DNA of 59,724 bases from NCBI GenBank assembly GCA_903840265.1, contig CAIMFH010000090.1:1-59724 (forward strand), read 5' to 3'. The position numbers and the translations under genes are program-made. Numbering within the stretch: the stretch's first letter is position 1; every line of letters starts with the position of its first letter. The stretch comes from an uncultured Schlesneria sp. (GTDB taxonomy: Bacteria > Planctomycetota > Planctomycetia > Planctomycetales > Planctomycetaceae). Shown in pieces: positions 35,228 through 44,227 of this stretch. Below the pieces are notes generated by a model. That model made no database searches, had not been told where the DNA came from, and worked only from the letters and a program-made list of their open reading frames with translations.

Positions 35228-36805
35228 CTACTCGACCTGGTAATCCCTCGCCAGCATTTCGTAGTCGCCGATCCCCTTCTCGTTCAAGCCGGAATCGCGA
35301 ACGATTTCGGTCTTGGCGACTCGGCTGCCGGTCAGTTCTTTCGCCGTGGCGTTGATTCGTCCGTTGGCATCGTAGCTGTATGTCACTTCCACCGGCGATC
35401 CGGCGGGTAGGCCCGCTGGCAGGTCGACGATGCGGAAGTCGCCGATTTGGGTACAGGCTTCGGGGTCCGACGCTTCGCCTTCCAAGATGTAAACATGGAT
35501 CGTGGTCTGATTGGCGGAATTGGTGACGAAGCGTTGAGTGACGTTCATCGGGATCTGTGAGTTCTTGGGGATCATCACATGGTTGATCTTGCGAGTCCGA
35601 TCGCTCGGGCTGCTGACCTTGACTCCCAGCGAGTGCGAATTGACGTCGGCCGTGTTGACCGAACGCAGCCGAGCTGTGATCAGATCGTTCAGTCCTTCGA
35701 CTCCACGACTTTCGCGAGCTTCCAGGATCGCTGCGTGAATCGCCGCTCCCTGAGCCACGGCTTCTTCCGGACGAAGTTCTCGAGACGGCTTGCGCTGGCA
35801 AACTTCGGTCAACATCTTTTCGACCGAAGGCATGTAGGTTGAACCACCCACCAGCACGACTTCGCTCAGCGTTCCCGGTTCGACACCGGCCTGTTGCAGC
35901 ACCAGTTCGGTGGTGTCGCGCGTCCGCTGCAGCAGGTCGCCGCACATGCGTTCGAAATCTTTTCGAGTGAACTGCAGGGTCAGCGTTTTGCCCTTGTAGT
36001 AGACCGACAGCGGAACCTGGTCCTTGGTACTGAGGGCTCGCTTGGCATCTTCGCATTCGACCGTGAAGTTGCGCATTGCGTCCAGGTCTGGTCGAGGATC
36101 TTCGCCGAATCGCCGAGCAAACTGCTCAGCGACGTGGTCGGTAATTCGCTTGGTCCAGTCGATCCCGCCCAGCATCACGTCGCCGTCGGTGGCGAGCACG
36201 CGGAACTGGGTCGGCGTGTAGCGGACGACGGTCACGTCGAACGTGCCACCACCCAGGTCGTAAACCAGAATCGTCTTGGCTTCCTGCTTCAGGTCGGCTC
36301 GTCCGAGCTCGCCTTTCATCCAGGCATAGGCGAGTGTCGCGGCAGTGGGTTCGTTGATGATGTCGACGACATTCAAGCCGGCAATACGACCCGCATCCTG
36401 GGTCGCCTTGCGACGAACGTCGTTGAAGTAGTATGGAACGGTGATCACGGCATTGGCGATCGGGCCGATCTTCTTTTCGGCGTCCTGCTTCATCTTTTTG
36501 AGAATCAGGGCCGAGATGAATTCGGGCGTCAGCTTCTTGTTTTGATAAACGACGAAGAAGTTCTTGTTGCCCATCTGGCGCTTCACGGCTTCGACGATGT
36601 GATCGGCGGATTCTTGCGAGCTGCGTTCGAAGGAGGGACCAACGACGACCTGGCCGTCGTCGCCCAGCAGCACGATGGAAGGAGTAATGTTTCGCCCGTC
36701 GGCGTTGGGAAGCGATTCAGGACGGCCGTCGGGGGTCAATCGTGCGATCGCGGAATACGTCGTTCCCAAGTCGATACCGACAGTGTGTCCCTCTTGGAAT
36801 TTCAT
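35228..36805 (-). CDS. Hsp70 (DnaK-family) protein without helical lid
   Basis: A 525-residue Hsp70. The nucleotide-binding domain (1-~385) has IDLGTTYSAIA, VPYYFNDVRRKAT, IINEPTAATLAYA, VYDLGGGTFDVTVV and LVGGSTYMPSV. A beta-sandwich substrate domain follows (VNSHSLGVKV, IPKNSQIPM, QTTIHVYILEGE, VEVTYSYDANGRINATAKE). The protein ends about 20 residues later, so the C-terminal helical lid of DnaK (~100 residues) is missing. The usual VLLLDV interdomain linker is replaced by a longer divergent stretch. It is not next to grpE or a normal dnaJ, so it is probably a specialised paralog paired with the J-like gene downstream. Confidence 0.93.
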   Translation of the reverse strand: MKFQEGHTVGIDLGTTYSAIARLTPDGRPESLPNADGRNITPSIVLLGDDGQVVVGPSFERSSQESADHIVEAVKRQMGNKNFFVVYQNKKLTPEFISALILKKMKQDAEKKIGPIANAVITVPYYFNDVRRKATQDAGRIAGLNVVDIINEPTAATLAYAWMKGELGRADLKQEAKTILVYDLGGGTFDVTVVRYTPTQFRVLATDGDVMLGGIDWTKRITDHVAEQFARRFGEDPRPDLDAMRNFTVECEDAKRALSTKDQVPLSVYYKGKTLTLQFTRKDFERMCGDLLQRTRDTTELVLQQAGVEPGTLSEVVLVGGSTYMPSVEKMLTEVCQRKPSRELRPEEAVAQGAAIHAAILEARESRGVEGLNDLITARLRSVNTADVNSHSLGVKVSSPSDRTRKINHVMIPKNSQIPMNVTQRFVTNSANQTTIHVYILEGEASDPEACTQIGDFRIVDLPAGLPAGSPVEVTYSYDANGRINATAKELTGSRVAKTEIVRDSGLNEKGIGDYEMLARDYQVE

Positions 36806-37162
36806 CGTGCGGCCTGTTCCCGTAAGTTTATGGGCTTACCGTGCGCCGGCGACCGCAGATTACGATTTGTGCGGCCCGTGCGAGAAGCCCGAGATGTGGT
36901 TGTCGATAGGACACCTATTCTGACCTGGCGCAACGGGAAATCAAGCGCGTCACAAGCCGGAAAGAGACATGGCTGGGGTGATTTGGACAGAATGAGGGTT
37001 CCGACCACCGGATCGGTCCCGACGGCCTTCGGATATCTCTAAAAGACATCGCGTCAGACGCAGGAATTCATCAAAAAGTCGTTGAATCTTGCGCGAGAAA
37101 GAGGGGGTCGGGCTGACGCAAAGGCAAGTCGTGCTGGGTTGCGTCGCCGATTCAGAGCAACC
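36806..37162. other. Intergenic region upstream of the Hsp70 gene
   Basis: About 360 bp holding the Hsp70 promoter region. No CIRCE-type heat-shock operator (TTAGCACTC-N9-GAGTGCTAA) is present, and I see no gene or strong hairpin. Confidence 0.55.
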
Positions 37163-37897
37163 TTACGGCCAAATCGAGAAATCCCAGCTGCCCGTGGCGC
37201 CGGCAGAGATCCCTCCCTGGGTCATGTTGCTCCAGTTCGAATACCCGGTGCCGACGAACGTGTTGGGGCCGACGTAGCCTCCGAATGATCCCGGCTGCAT
37301 CCGATACAACTCGCCGACGGCTGCAGACGATTGGCTGACGGGCTGCTGATTCTGCCAGTTTTGGAACTGAGCGCCGAGATAAGTATTCGGTGCGACCTGC
37401 TGACCATTCGTAAATCCATTGTGCGACATATTCATCGCGCCGGATGGATTCTGCATCGCCTGAAGTGTCGGGCGGGATTTTTGTTCCGCCTCCCATTGCT
37501 GCTCGGTCATCAGCCCTTGGGGATCCGGCTGATTGGATTGGGCGTTCTGCTGTGAGCCGATCTGAGAGACTTGAGCCCCCTGGTTTGCGAGACCATTCAC
37601 CACCGCAGGCTGTACCGCATTCGGCCTGGCCGTATTTGGCGTCGTATTCGAAATCGATGTCGCGTTCGTGTTGATCGTTACCGGACGCGGCTGCGCGATG
37701 CCATACGCCCACTGGCGGTCGAGTGCCTGCTGGGTCATCGGTGGGCTTACCGGCTGAGCGACCTGCGCGGGCTGGTTTGTGTATTGGATCGGACGATACA
37801 GAACGATCGGCCTGGGCAATGGCTGCTGAGCACTTGCGTTGAGCGCACTGGCTCCGAGAGCCACGCCAGTCAGAAGCAGGATTCGTTTCGAAACCAT
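37163..37897 (-). CDS. Secreted Gln/Asn-rich hypothetical protein
   Basis: A 244-residue protein with a Sec signal peptide (MVSKRILLLTGVALGASALNASA). The mature part is low in charged residues and rich in Gln, Asn, Pro and Ser. Two similar Asn/Trp motifs are visible: PNTYLGAQFQNWQNQ and PNTFVGTGYSNWSNM, suggesting a small repeat. I do not recognise a family. It may be a planctomycete surface or matrix protein. ATG at 37897 is preferred over one three codons upstream because it makes a better signal peptide. Confidence 0.75.
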   Translation of the reverse strand: MVSKRILLLTGVALGASALNASAQQPLPRPIVLYRPIQYTNQPAQVAQPVSPPMTQQALDRQWAYGIAQPRPVTINTNATSISNTTPNTARPNAVQPAVVNGLANQGAQVSQIGSQQNAQSNQPDPQGLMTEQQWEAEQKSRPTLQAMQNPSGAMNMSHNGFTNGQQVAPNTYLGAQFQNWQNQQPVSQSSAAVGELYRMQPGSFGGYVGPNTFVGTGYSNWSNMTQGGISAGATGSWDFSIWP

Positions 37898-38163
37898 TGC
37901 AGTCACTTCGCAATCGAGAAGGCAACACTTCGACCGTGGCCGTCACGCCTGTTTGACATCATGCAGACGGACTGCTGCGCTACAGCTCACTAATCGTTTC
38001 GGCGGATTGGCTGATCCAGCATCACCAAACCAGCATGATCGCTAGATCTCAACCAAACATCTTGCCTTGGGGAAGAAGGCGCAGTCAACGGGCAAGTCGA
38101 CCAACGGCAGAATTTGCCGATAGAGTAGCAGGCAGACGTCGTGTGCCGTTCTGTCTCTTCGTC

Positions 38164-40575
38164 TTAAGAAGCACCCAACACACGGAGCGTGCTGTCCGCA
38201 TTTGCGGTCACATTCTCCGTCGACTGAATTCGTGGGTGGCGCGTCAATCGATGCAGCAATGCGATCGCGGCCAGAGCGGCCAGACAAAGCAGTGCTGGCT
38301 GGTAGCGGAGCATTCCATCACCGTGACGGAACAGCCAACTCCAGATGCCGGTGTCGGGCATCGTTTCTCCCATGCGACCATGCAGGATCGCCAGCACATT
38401 GTTGACGAAGTGGAAGGCGATCCCTGGTAGCAGACTGCGCGAGCGGATGCACATCATGCCAAGGATGATCCCTAGCAGGGACGCGTTGAAGACTTGTTGA
38501 GGGATCATATGGATGATGCCGAACGCCAGGCTCGACAATGTGACCGCCAGACTGATCTTGCCAGTGCGGCTGAATCCGCTGAGCATGAATCCACGGAAGG
38601 CGATTTCTTCACAGATGGCGGGAGCGGCAGCGAAGGCCAGGATCACTAGCCACAGCGGCAGTGCATCACTGGACATCATCTTCAAGGCTTCTACGAGGCC
38701 TGGCGGCGGCTTGGGAAAGAACCACTGCAGACTGGCCTGGAGTTCGACCACCAGCGGATGCAGTGCGAACGGCAGCATGATCGCCCAGCCCAGCCGTCCA
38801 AAGCCAGGCCAGCGGAGCGAGAATGTTTTGCGCATACTGGTGGTCAGCATCACGCCCATCATCAGTGCGGGCGTTGCAATGAGAGCGATTTGCTGGATGA
38901 GCAGCAGGCGAATCTGCAAGATCCCTTGTTCGTCGGGCGTGGCGACCTGCATCGCCATCTGCATCGATTTCATCGACAGGAACTGCAACATCAGGATCAG
39001 CAGGAAACAGAAACCGGCCTCTGTGAATGATGGGGTCGGCTCTTTGTCGCGGAGCAGATGCTTGACCCAGAGTCGCAGGTCAAATCGTTCTGCTTCACGG
39101 AACAGGACCTCTTCACGGCCGAACTGATCGATGGCCCACCAGAGCGCCAACAGGCTGTAGCCGATAGACGTTAACAGCACGGGGATGGCGTACATGTATA
39201 GAGTCATGTCGGGGCCAGTCGCCTTCAGGAGCCCCTTCAAGAGCAGGGCAGGGCCCATGACCGGGATCACGCTGTAGAACGGCTCAATGTCGACGGCGGG
39301 TGATGAGCAGAAGACCGTCAGGCCCATTGTCACCATCAACAGCGGGGTCAGGTAATATTGACCTTCTTTGCTGCTGCGAGCGAACGTCGCAAATGCCAGA
39401 CACAATGCGCTGAACAAGCTGGCGAGCGGCACCAGCATCACCAGGATCCAGATCAACGACGAAAATGGCGGCAGCGACAAGTCACCAAATTTAGACGCCG
39501 CCCCTCCGCCAGACGCCAGTGACGCCATGTATTTGCCGGTGAAGCCGAGACTCGACAGGTTCAATAACGCAGTTGACGCGCTGAACATCAACACCGTCAG
39601 GAATTTTCCCAGCACAATTTCTGTACGTGTGGCGGGACAGATCAGCAGCGTTTCCATTGTGCCGCGTTCTTTTTCACCCGCACCCAAATCCACGGCGGGA
39701 TAGAACGCGCCCGTTAGGGCCATAATAACCAGGAGCGATGGGAACAGCTTGGACCAGACATTCGCCGAGACTTGATTGGCGGCCGCCAGATCGATTGGCG
39801 TCGGATTGATCGGTGTCGGCAGGTGTTCTGGCAATCCACTCTCGCGCAGGTACTTGCGCAGCAGCGATCGTTCCCATTCGCGCATCACTTCTGTGACTCG
39901 ACTATGAGCGATCACAGACTTTTCGTCCGCACTGTTTTGCACAATCAGCGGGCGCGGATAGTCAATCGGAGCCAGCACTTTGTCGTCTGCTCCACGTCGC
40001 CCCAATTCATCTCGCAGATGCAACAGATTCTGTTTGAACTCGGGAGGGACGATGATCAACACCTGGATGCCACTGGCATGAAAGCGTTGACTCAACGGTT
40101 CAATCAACTGGTGAACTTTCGCTTCCAAAGCGAGCACTTCATCGACGGGGCGCTTGGCGGCTTGTGCTGCTTCAAGTTCCGTTTCCGCGTCGACTCGACG
40201 TTTGAGCAGTTCACGCATCTGCTTCGCTTGCTCGAGAACTTTGGTCCGAGCTTCGTTGACCGCGGGATCTGCGGAAGGAGCCGTTTCGGCGCCGTCAGAG
40301 ATCACTCGTAATTTGTCGGCATCGGTGCTGATCCGGAACCACGTGCGAGCGAAGTGGTCGTCGTCGAGCAGCGGCAAATCGGGCAGGTTGTCCGCGCCCA
40401 AAATGACCACCGTGCGAGGCTGTTCGGAAAAGATGGCCGTCATCTGGAACATGCCGATCCCCATTAAGGGATACAGCAGGATGGGCAGGACGGCGACCAT
40501 GAACAACGTGCGCCGATCGCGCAGTTGATCCAGGACTTCTCGCATAAAAATCAGTTTGACGTTACGCCAACTCAT
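38164..40575 (-). CDS. ABC-2 permease (NatB-like) fused to CPBP protease
   Basis: An 803-residue inner-membrane protein. The first ~510 residues are an ABC-2 exporter permease of the NatB/YhaP type: an N-terminal helix after MREVLDQLRDRRTLFMVAVLPILLYP, a large extracytoplasmic domain, then helices including GAGEKERGTMETLLICPATRTEIVLGKF. The C-terminal ~290 residues form a CPBP glutamic-type intramembrane protease: EEIAFRG (Glu656, Glu657), FGIIH and HFVNN motifs are all present. Most bacteria encode these as separate proteins. The ATPase gene is 128 bp upstream on the same strand. ATG at 40575 begins the permease proper. Confidence 0.9.
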   Translation of the reverse strand: MSWRNVKLIFMREVLDQLRDRRTLFMVAVLPILLYPLMGIGMFQMTAIFSEQPRTVVILGADNLPDLPLLDDDHFARTWFRISTDADKLRVISDGAETAPSADPAVNEARTKVLEQAKQMRELLKRRVDAETELEAAQAAKRPVDEVLALEAKVHQLIEPLSQRFHASGIQVLIIVPPEFKQNLLHLRDELGRRGADDKVLAPIDYPRPLIVQNSADEKSVIAHSRVTEVMREWERSLLRKYLRESGLPEHLPTPINPTPIDLAAANQVSANVWSKLFPSLLVIMALTGAFYPAVDLGAGEKERGTMETLLICPATRTEIVLGKFLTVLMFSASTALLNLSSLGFTGKYMASLASGGGAASKFGDLSLPPFSSLIWILVMLVPLASLFSALCLAFATFARSSKEGQYYLTPLLMVTMGLTVFCSSPAVDIEPFYSVIPVMGPALLLKGLLKATGPDMTLYMYAIPVLLTSIGYSLLALWWAIDQFGREEVLFREAERFDLRLWVKHLLRDKEPTPSFTEAGFCFLLILMLQFLSMKSMQMAMQVATPDEQGILQIRLLLIQQIALIATPALMMGVMLTTSMRKTFSLRWPGFGRLGWAIMLPFALHPLVVELQASLQWFFPKPPPGLVEALKMMSSDALPLWLVILAFAAAPAICEEIAFRGFMLSGFSRTGKISLAVTLSSLAFGIIHMIPQQVFNASLLGIILGMMCIRSRSLLPGIAFHFVNNVLAILHGRMGETMPDTGIWSWLFRHGDGMLRYQPALLCLAALAAIALLHRLTRHPRIQSTENVTANADSTLRVLGAS

Positions 40576-40703
40576 TGATGCAACCAGATTCAGGGGTGGT
40601 TTCTGGGTGTCGCATTCACCCCTTGGTCGGGGTGGTCGTGACAATTATTTAGTCGGCACTGCCAGGTGAGGGACTCGATGACAGTGCCACTTGGTGTTGT
40701 TCA

Positions 40704-41468
40704 TTACCGTGCGGCGGTCGCCTTCAAAGCTTCTTCGTGTTCGTCGATCAGTTGGAAGAACAGCTCTTCCATATCTGGTTGTTTGTATTGTTCGGCGAGG
40801 TCTTCTCTGGATCCGATCGCCAGGATCTGGCCACGATAAATGATGGCGATCCGGTGACAGAGTTTTTCGACTTCGCGCATGATATGCGTCGAATAGATGA
40901 TGCACTTGCCCTGCTCGCGCAATGACTTGATTTCATCGACGACATTGCGAGCGACCAGCACATCCAGGCCCGATGTCGGTTCGTCAAAGATCAGCACCGG
41001 GGGATCGTGGACGATGGTCCGTGCGATCGAGACCTTTTGTTTCATTCCCGTCGACATCTTCGAACCGAGGACGTCGCGGATATTGTTCATTTGAAGACGG
41101 TCGAACAGGTGCCCGATCCGCTCCTGCAATGCTGCTTCCGGAATTCCATAGAGTCGGCCGAAATACTCGACCATTTCCCACGCGGTCATCCGGTCGTAGA
41201 TGCCGGTATTGTTCGACATGAACCCGATGCGCGCACGGACTTCGGCGGGATGCTGAGCCACATCGTAACCGGCGACGAACGCCGTGCCACTTGTCGGTCG
41301 CAAGACTGTGCTCAGGATCCGCAGGCAGGTGGTTTTCCCGGCGCCGTTGGGGCCTAGCAAGCCAAAGATCTCGCCCGGCTGCACGTTAAAGCTGACGCCG
41401 TCCAGCGCGGTGAAGCCGCCGGTCTGCAGGTCGGCAAAACGCTTCGACAATCGTTCGACCGTGATCAC
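40704..41468 (-). CDS. ABC transporter ATP-binding protein (NatA-like)
   Basis: A 254-residue ABC ATPase with Walker A GPNGAGKT, signature STGMKQKV (the NatA/CcmA-type variant of LSGGQ), Walker B VLIFDEP, the D-loop SGLD and the switch His in STHIM. It energises the fused permease encoded downstream, probably for export of a cation, drug or peptide. Gene order on the minus strand is mqnA, mqnC, this gene, permease. Confidence 0.93.
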   Translation of the reverse strand: MITVERLSKRFADLQTGGFTALDGVSFNVQPGEIFGLLGPNGAGKTTCLRILSTVLRPTSGTAFVAGYDVAQHPAEVRARIGFMSNNTGIYDRMTAWEMVEYFGRLYGIPEAALQERIGHLFDRLQMNNIRDVLGSKMSTGMKQKVSIARTIVHDPPVLIFDEPTSGLDVLVARNVVDEIKSLREQGKCIIYSTHIMREVEKLCHRIAIIYRGQILAIGSREDLAEQYKQPDMEELFFQLIDEHEEALKATAAR

Positions 41469-41641
41469 GAGATCTGTCCTGTGGGGAAATGATCCGACGG
41501 GCCTCTTGCCTGCTCTCCTGAATTGCGACCGAAGAACGCGCGGGCGATGCCCACGCGGCTAAACGATCCGATCCAGATGGGGAAGTTTAGCCCGAGAACC
41601 CGCTCGCGGAACGGGCTTGTTTCCAAATCGCCACAGAAACG

Positions 41642-42778
41642 TCAATTCAGGACAGGCAGCACCGGTCGCGGTGGTGTGGAGTTGGTCACTTTTTGATCGT
41701 CTGAATCGTCTGAATCGATATATTCGTAATAGACGTTTCGCTGTCGCGGCGTATAGCCGGCATCCCGGATCAGGCTCCTGATCGTTTCCAGCGTCAGATG
41801 ATGCACCGTCCCCGCCTCGGCGACGACGTTTTCTTCGATCATCAGCGAGCCCATATCGTTGGCACCGAAGTGCAGCGCCAGCCCGCCGATCTTTTCTCCC
41901 TGAGTTACCCACGACGATTGGATGTTGGGGAAGTTGTCCAGGTACAGCCGAGCGACCGCCTGTGTCTTCAGGTACTCAAATGAGCCCGTCGGCGGGATGT
42001 GAGCCATGTCCGTGTTGTCTGGCTGGAACGTCCAGCAGATAAACGCGGTAAAGCCGCCGGTTTCGTCCTGCAACTGGCGCAATCGCTCCAGATGCTCGAT
42101 CCGTTCGGCCAGCGTTTCCAGATGGCCGAACATCATCGTGGCCGAACCCTTACCGCCGAGCAGATGCCATTCGCGGCAAACGTTCAGCCACTCGTCGGTC
42201 AGACATTTTCCGCGAGTCATCGCCTTGCGGACGCGATCGACCAAGATCTCACCTCCGCCACCGGGCAAGCTTCCCAAGCCAGCCGCTTTCAGTCGTTCCA
42301 GCACAGTTCGGACTGGCAACTTCGACAGCTTGTGCAGTGCGTGGATTTCGGGGGGCGAGAAACAGTGCAGGTTGACCTGAGGGAACCGCTCTTTCAGCGA
42401 TCGCAGCAGATCTTCGTACCATTCCAGTGGAAGGTCGGGATTCATTCCGCCTTGCATCAGGATCTGATCGCCGCCGAGGGCCACCGTCTCTTCGATCTTC
42501 TTGTAGATCGTTTCCTTGTCGAGGACATATCCTTCGGGGCTTTTTGGCTTGCGAAAGAACGCGCAGAAGTCGCACACGGCCGAGCAGACGTTGGTGTAGT
42601 TGACGTTTCGGTCGATGTTGTAGGTGCGGTAGGGCTCGGGGTGCAGCCGCGTCGTCACCGCCTTGGCCGCTTCGCCAATCGACACGAGGTCATGCGATTC
42701 CAGCAGAACCAAACCTTCGGCTGCAGTCAGACGCTGACCCGCCACGGCCTTATCGAGGATCTCTTTCACCGATGTCAT
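41642..42778 (-). CDS. mqnC: Cyclic dehypoxanthinyl futalosine synthase
   Basis: A 378-residue radical SAM enzyme. The cluster motif is CSAVCDFC (Cys-x3-Cys-x2-Cys); further MqnC-type motifs are LMQGGMNPDLPLEWYEDLL, FSPPEIHAL, SLPGGGGEILVDRVR and FGANDMGSLMIEENVVAEAG. MqnC cyclises dehypoxanthine futalosine in the futalosine route to menaquinone. The chorismate dehydratase gene mqnA lies just upstream on the same strand. The C-terminal ~20 residues (SDDSDDQKV...) are a non-conserved tail. Confidence 0.94.
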   Translation of the reverse strand: MTSVKEILDKAVAGQRLTAAEGLVLLESHDLVSIGEAAKAVTTRLHPEPYRTYNIDRNVNYTNVCSAVCDFCAFFRKPKSPEGYVLDKETIYKKIEETVALGGDQILMQGGMNPDLPLEWYEDLLRSLKERFPQVNLHCFSPPEIHALHKLSKLPVRTVLERLKAAGLGSLPGGGGEILVDRVRKAMTRGKCLTDEWLNVCREWHLLGGKGSATMMFGHLETLAERIEHLERLRQLQDETGGFTAFICWTFQPDNTDMAHIPPTGSFEYLKTQAVARLYLDNFPNIQSSWVTQGEKIGGLALHFGANDMGSLMIEENVVAEAGTVHHLTLETIRSLIRDAGYTPRQRNVYYEYIDSDDSDDQKVTNSTPPRPVLPVLN

Positions 42779-42825
42779 TGTCGATCTACTACCTTCGTCG
42801 TTTCGCCACGATTGATTCTGCCTTA

Positions 42826-43076
42826 GGAGGGCGAGGCTCCTGCCGAGCCGCGCAGGTTATTGTGCGGTCCTCGACAAATCACGGCTTCCAAGGAACTTGT
42901 CAGTTAACGGTTCGAATACCTGGTGTGGCACGTCCCTGAAGCTTTGTGAAGGGCGTGGGGATCTGCTTCTGCTAAGACCACGCCCTTCGAAGACTCAGGG
43001 ACGTGCCACACGTCCGAGCCGTTCACGTTATTTTGCGACCATCGACAATCACGGCTCGGCAGGAGCCTCGCCCTCC
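42826..43076. repeat. 251-bp element with perfect 25-bp terminal inverted repeats and nested hairpin
   Basis: The ends 42826-42850 and 43052-43076 are perfect inverted repeats (GGAGGGCGAGGCTCCTGCCG then AGCCG). Inside, a second element has perfect 17-bp (42923-42939/42995-43011, GTGTGGCACGTCCCTGA) and 11-bp (GAAGGGCGTGG) stems. A lone arm of the inner element occurs at 12467. The core next to each outer end resembles the single element at 56209-56283. It looks like one repeat inserted into, or between, two copies of another. It lies between mqnA and mqnC. Confidence 0.92.
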
Positions 43077-43089
43077 CAAAAATCGCTCG

Positions 43090-43971
43090 TTACTCACTAC
43101 CCACTTCACATGTCCGAAACCGCAACTCGACCCCTTCAGGAGCCATCTTCAGCCCGGCGGCCAATTCATAAAACAGCTTCAATCCGTTCCGTTCGGCGGA
43201 TCCCAAGTGATATTGCAGGTTCTCGGAAAGGTAACTGATGGTGGTCGGCAGCGACAGCCCCAGCAACGGTGCTTCACGTCGAGCGATCCCTTCCAACCTT
43301 TCAACCCCAAGATCGCGTGAGTGGCCCAACGCCTCTTCCACGTCGGCCAGCCGATGATCTTCCGCCGAATCGGGCAAACGATCGCTCGCAACCCACATTG
43401 CAAACACGAACGGCAATCCTGTCCATTCGAACCATTCTTCGCCCAGATCCCACGTTTCCGGAAACTTCTCGGCAGGGGGCAGGATCGCGCGGTCGCCGAT
43501 CAGCAGGATCGCATCGGCGTCGCTGTCTTGCGTGCGATAATCCAATGGCAATGGCTGCAGCTTCGGAAAAACGCCATGACGTTCGGCCAGCATGATTCGG
43601 GCGAGCGTCGCGCTGGTCCGCGATCCTTCGTCCAAAGCCAGCGATCGAATCTGGCCCCAGGGGACGCGGCTGTAAAGTTTGACGCTCAGCACGGGACCGT
43701 GAGCCGCCACACACGCATCAGAGATCACTTCGTAGTTCTGCCCGCGAAAATATTCGATGCTGGGGATCAGAGCGACATCCAGTCGGCCTTGAGTCAGGTC
43801 ATCGGCCAACCGGCTGGGGTAATCCAATCGCAGATCAGCAACAGGGGCCAGCAGTTCCGGCAAGCCTTCAATCAGCGGTTTCGAATTCAAATAGTTGACG
43901 GCACCGATTTTTAGTCGGCCGCCGAGGGCGGTTTGTAGTGCGGGGCGCACGTCTGTATCGCGTTCAAACAT
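43090..43971 (-). CDS. mqnA: Chorismate dehydratase
   Basis: A 293-residue periplasmic-binding-protein-fold enzyme. The start LKIGAVNYLNSKPLIEGL is the MqnA hallmark; further motifs are PSRLADDLTQGRLDVALIPSIEYF, SVKLYSRVPWGQIRSLALDEGSRTS and GDRAILPP, and WTGLPFVFAMW near the end is also typical. MqnA turns chorismate into 3-enolpyruvyl benzoate, the first step of the futalosine menaquinone pathway. mqnC follows 311 bp downstream with a nested repeat in between. Confidence 0.94.
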   Translation of the reverse strand: MFERDTDVRPALQTALGGRLKIGAVNYLNSKPLIEGLPELLAPVADLRLDYPSRLADDLTQGRLDVALIPSIEYFRGQNYEVISDACVAAHGPVLSVKLYSRVPWGQIRSLALDEGSRTSATLARIMLAERHGVFPKLQPLPLDYRTQDSDADAILLIGDRAILPPAEKFPETWDLGEEWFEWTGLPFVFAMWVASDRLPDSAEDHRLADVEEALGHSRDLGVERLEGIARREAPLLGLSLPTTISYLSENLQYHLGSAERNGLKLFYELAAGLKMAPEGVELRFRTCEVGSE

Positions 43972-44227
43972 GGGTCAGACTCAGCGGTTTTCTGCTCGCG
44001 GGATGCCAAGGGTAGGTCGGATGCGCTCTAAGGCATGATTTCGTATCCATCCAACCCTGGTCGGCGTGCACTGAAACGATTTTCGTGAACGCACCGAACG
44101 CGGGACAGAGTTGGCATTCCTCAAAGTCGCGATTAGGATGCGTCCACTTTCAGCGGCCCGCAAGGAAGGGACCGCAAGTTCGTCTCGGCATTAACTGATG
44201 GATGCGTTCTGCCGAAAGGATTTTTCA

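Noticed and set aside
35894-37042. 382-residue frame opposite the Hsp70 gene
   Set aside because: The Hsp70 motifs on the minus strand explain this sequence; long antisense frames over dnaK-type genes are a known artefact.
36806-37162. CIRCE heat-shock operator before the Hsp70 gene
   Set aside because: The TTAGCACTC/GAGTGCTAA inverted repeat is absent.
38164-40575. CPBP (Abi) domain as sign of phage defence
   Set aside because: CPBP proteases are widespread in export and maturation; fusion to an ABC permease with its ATPase points to transport, and no other defence gene is near.
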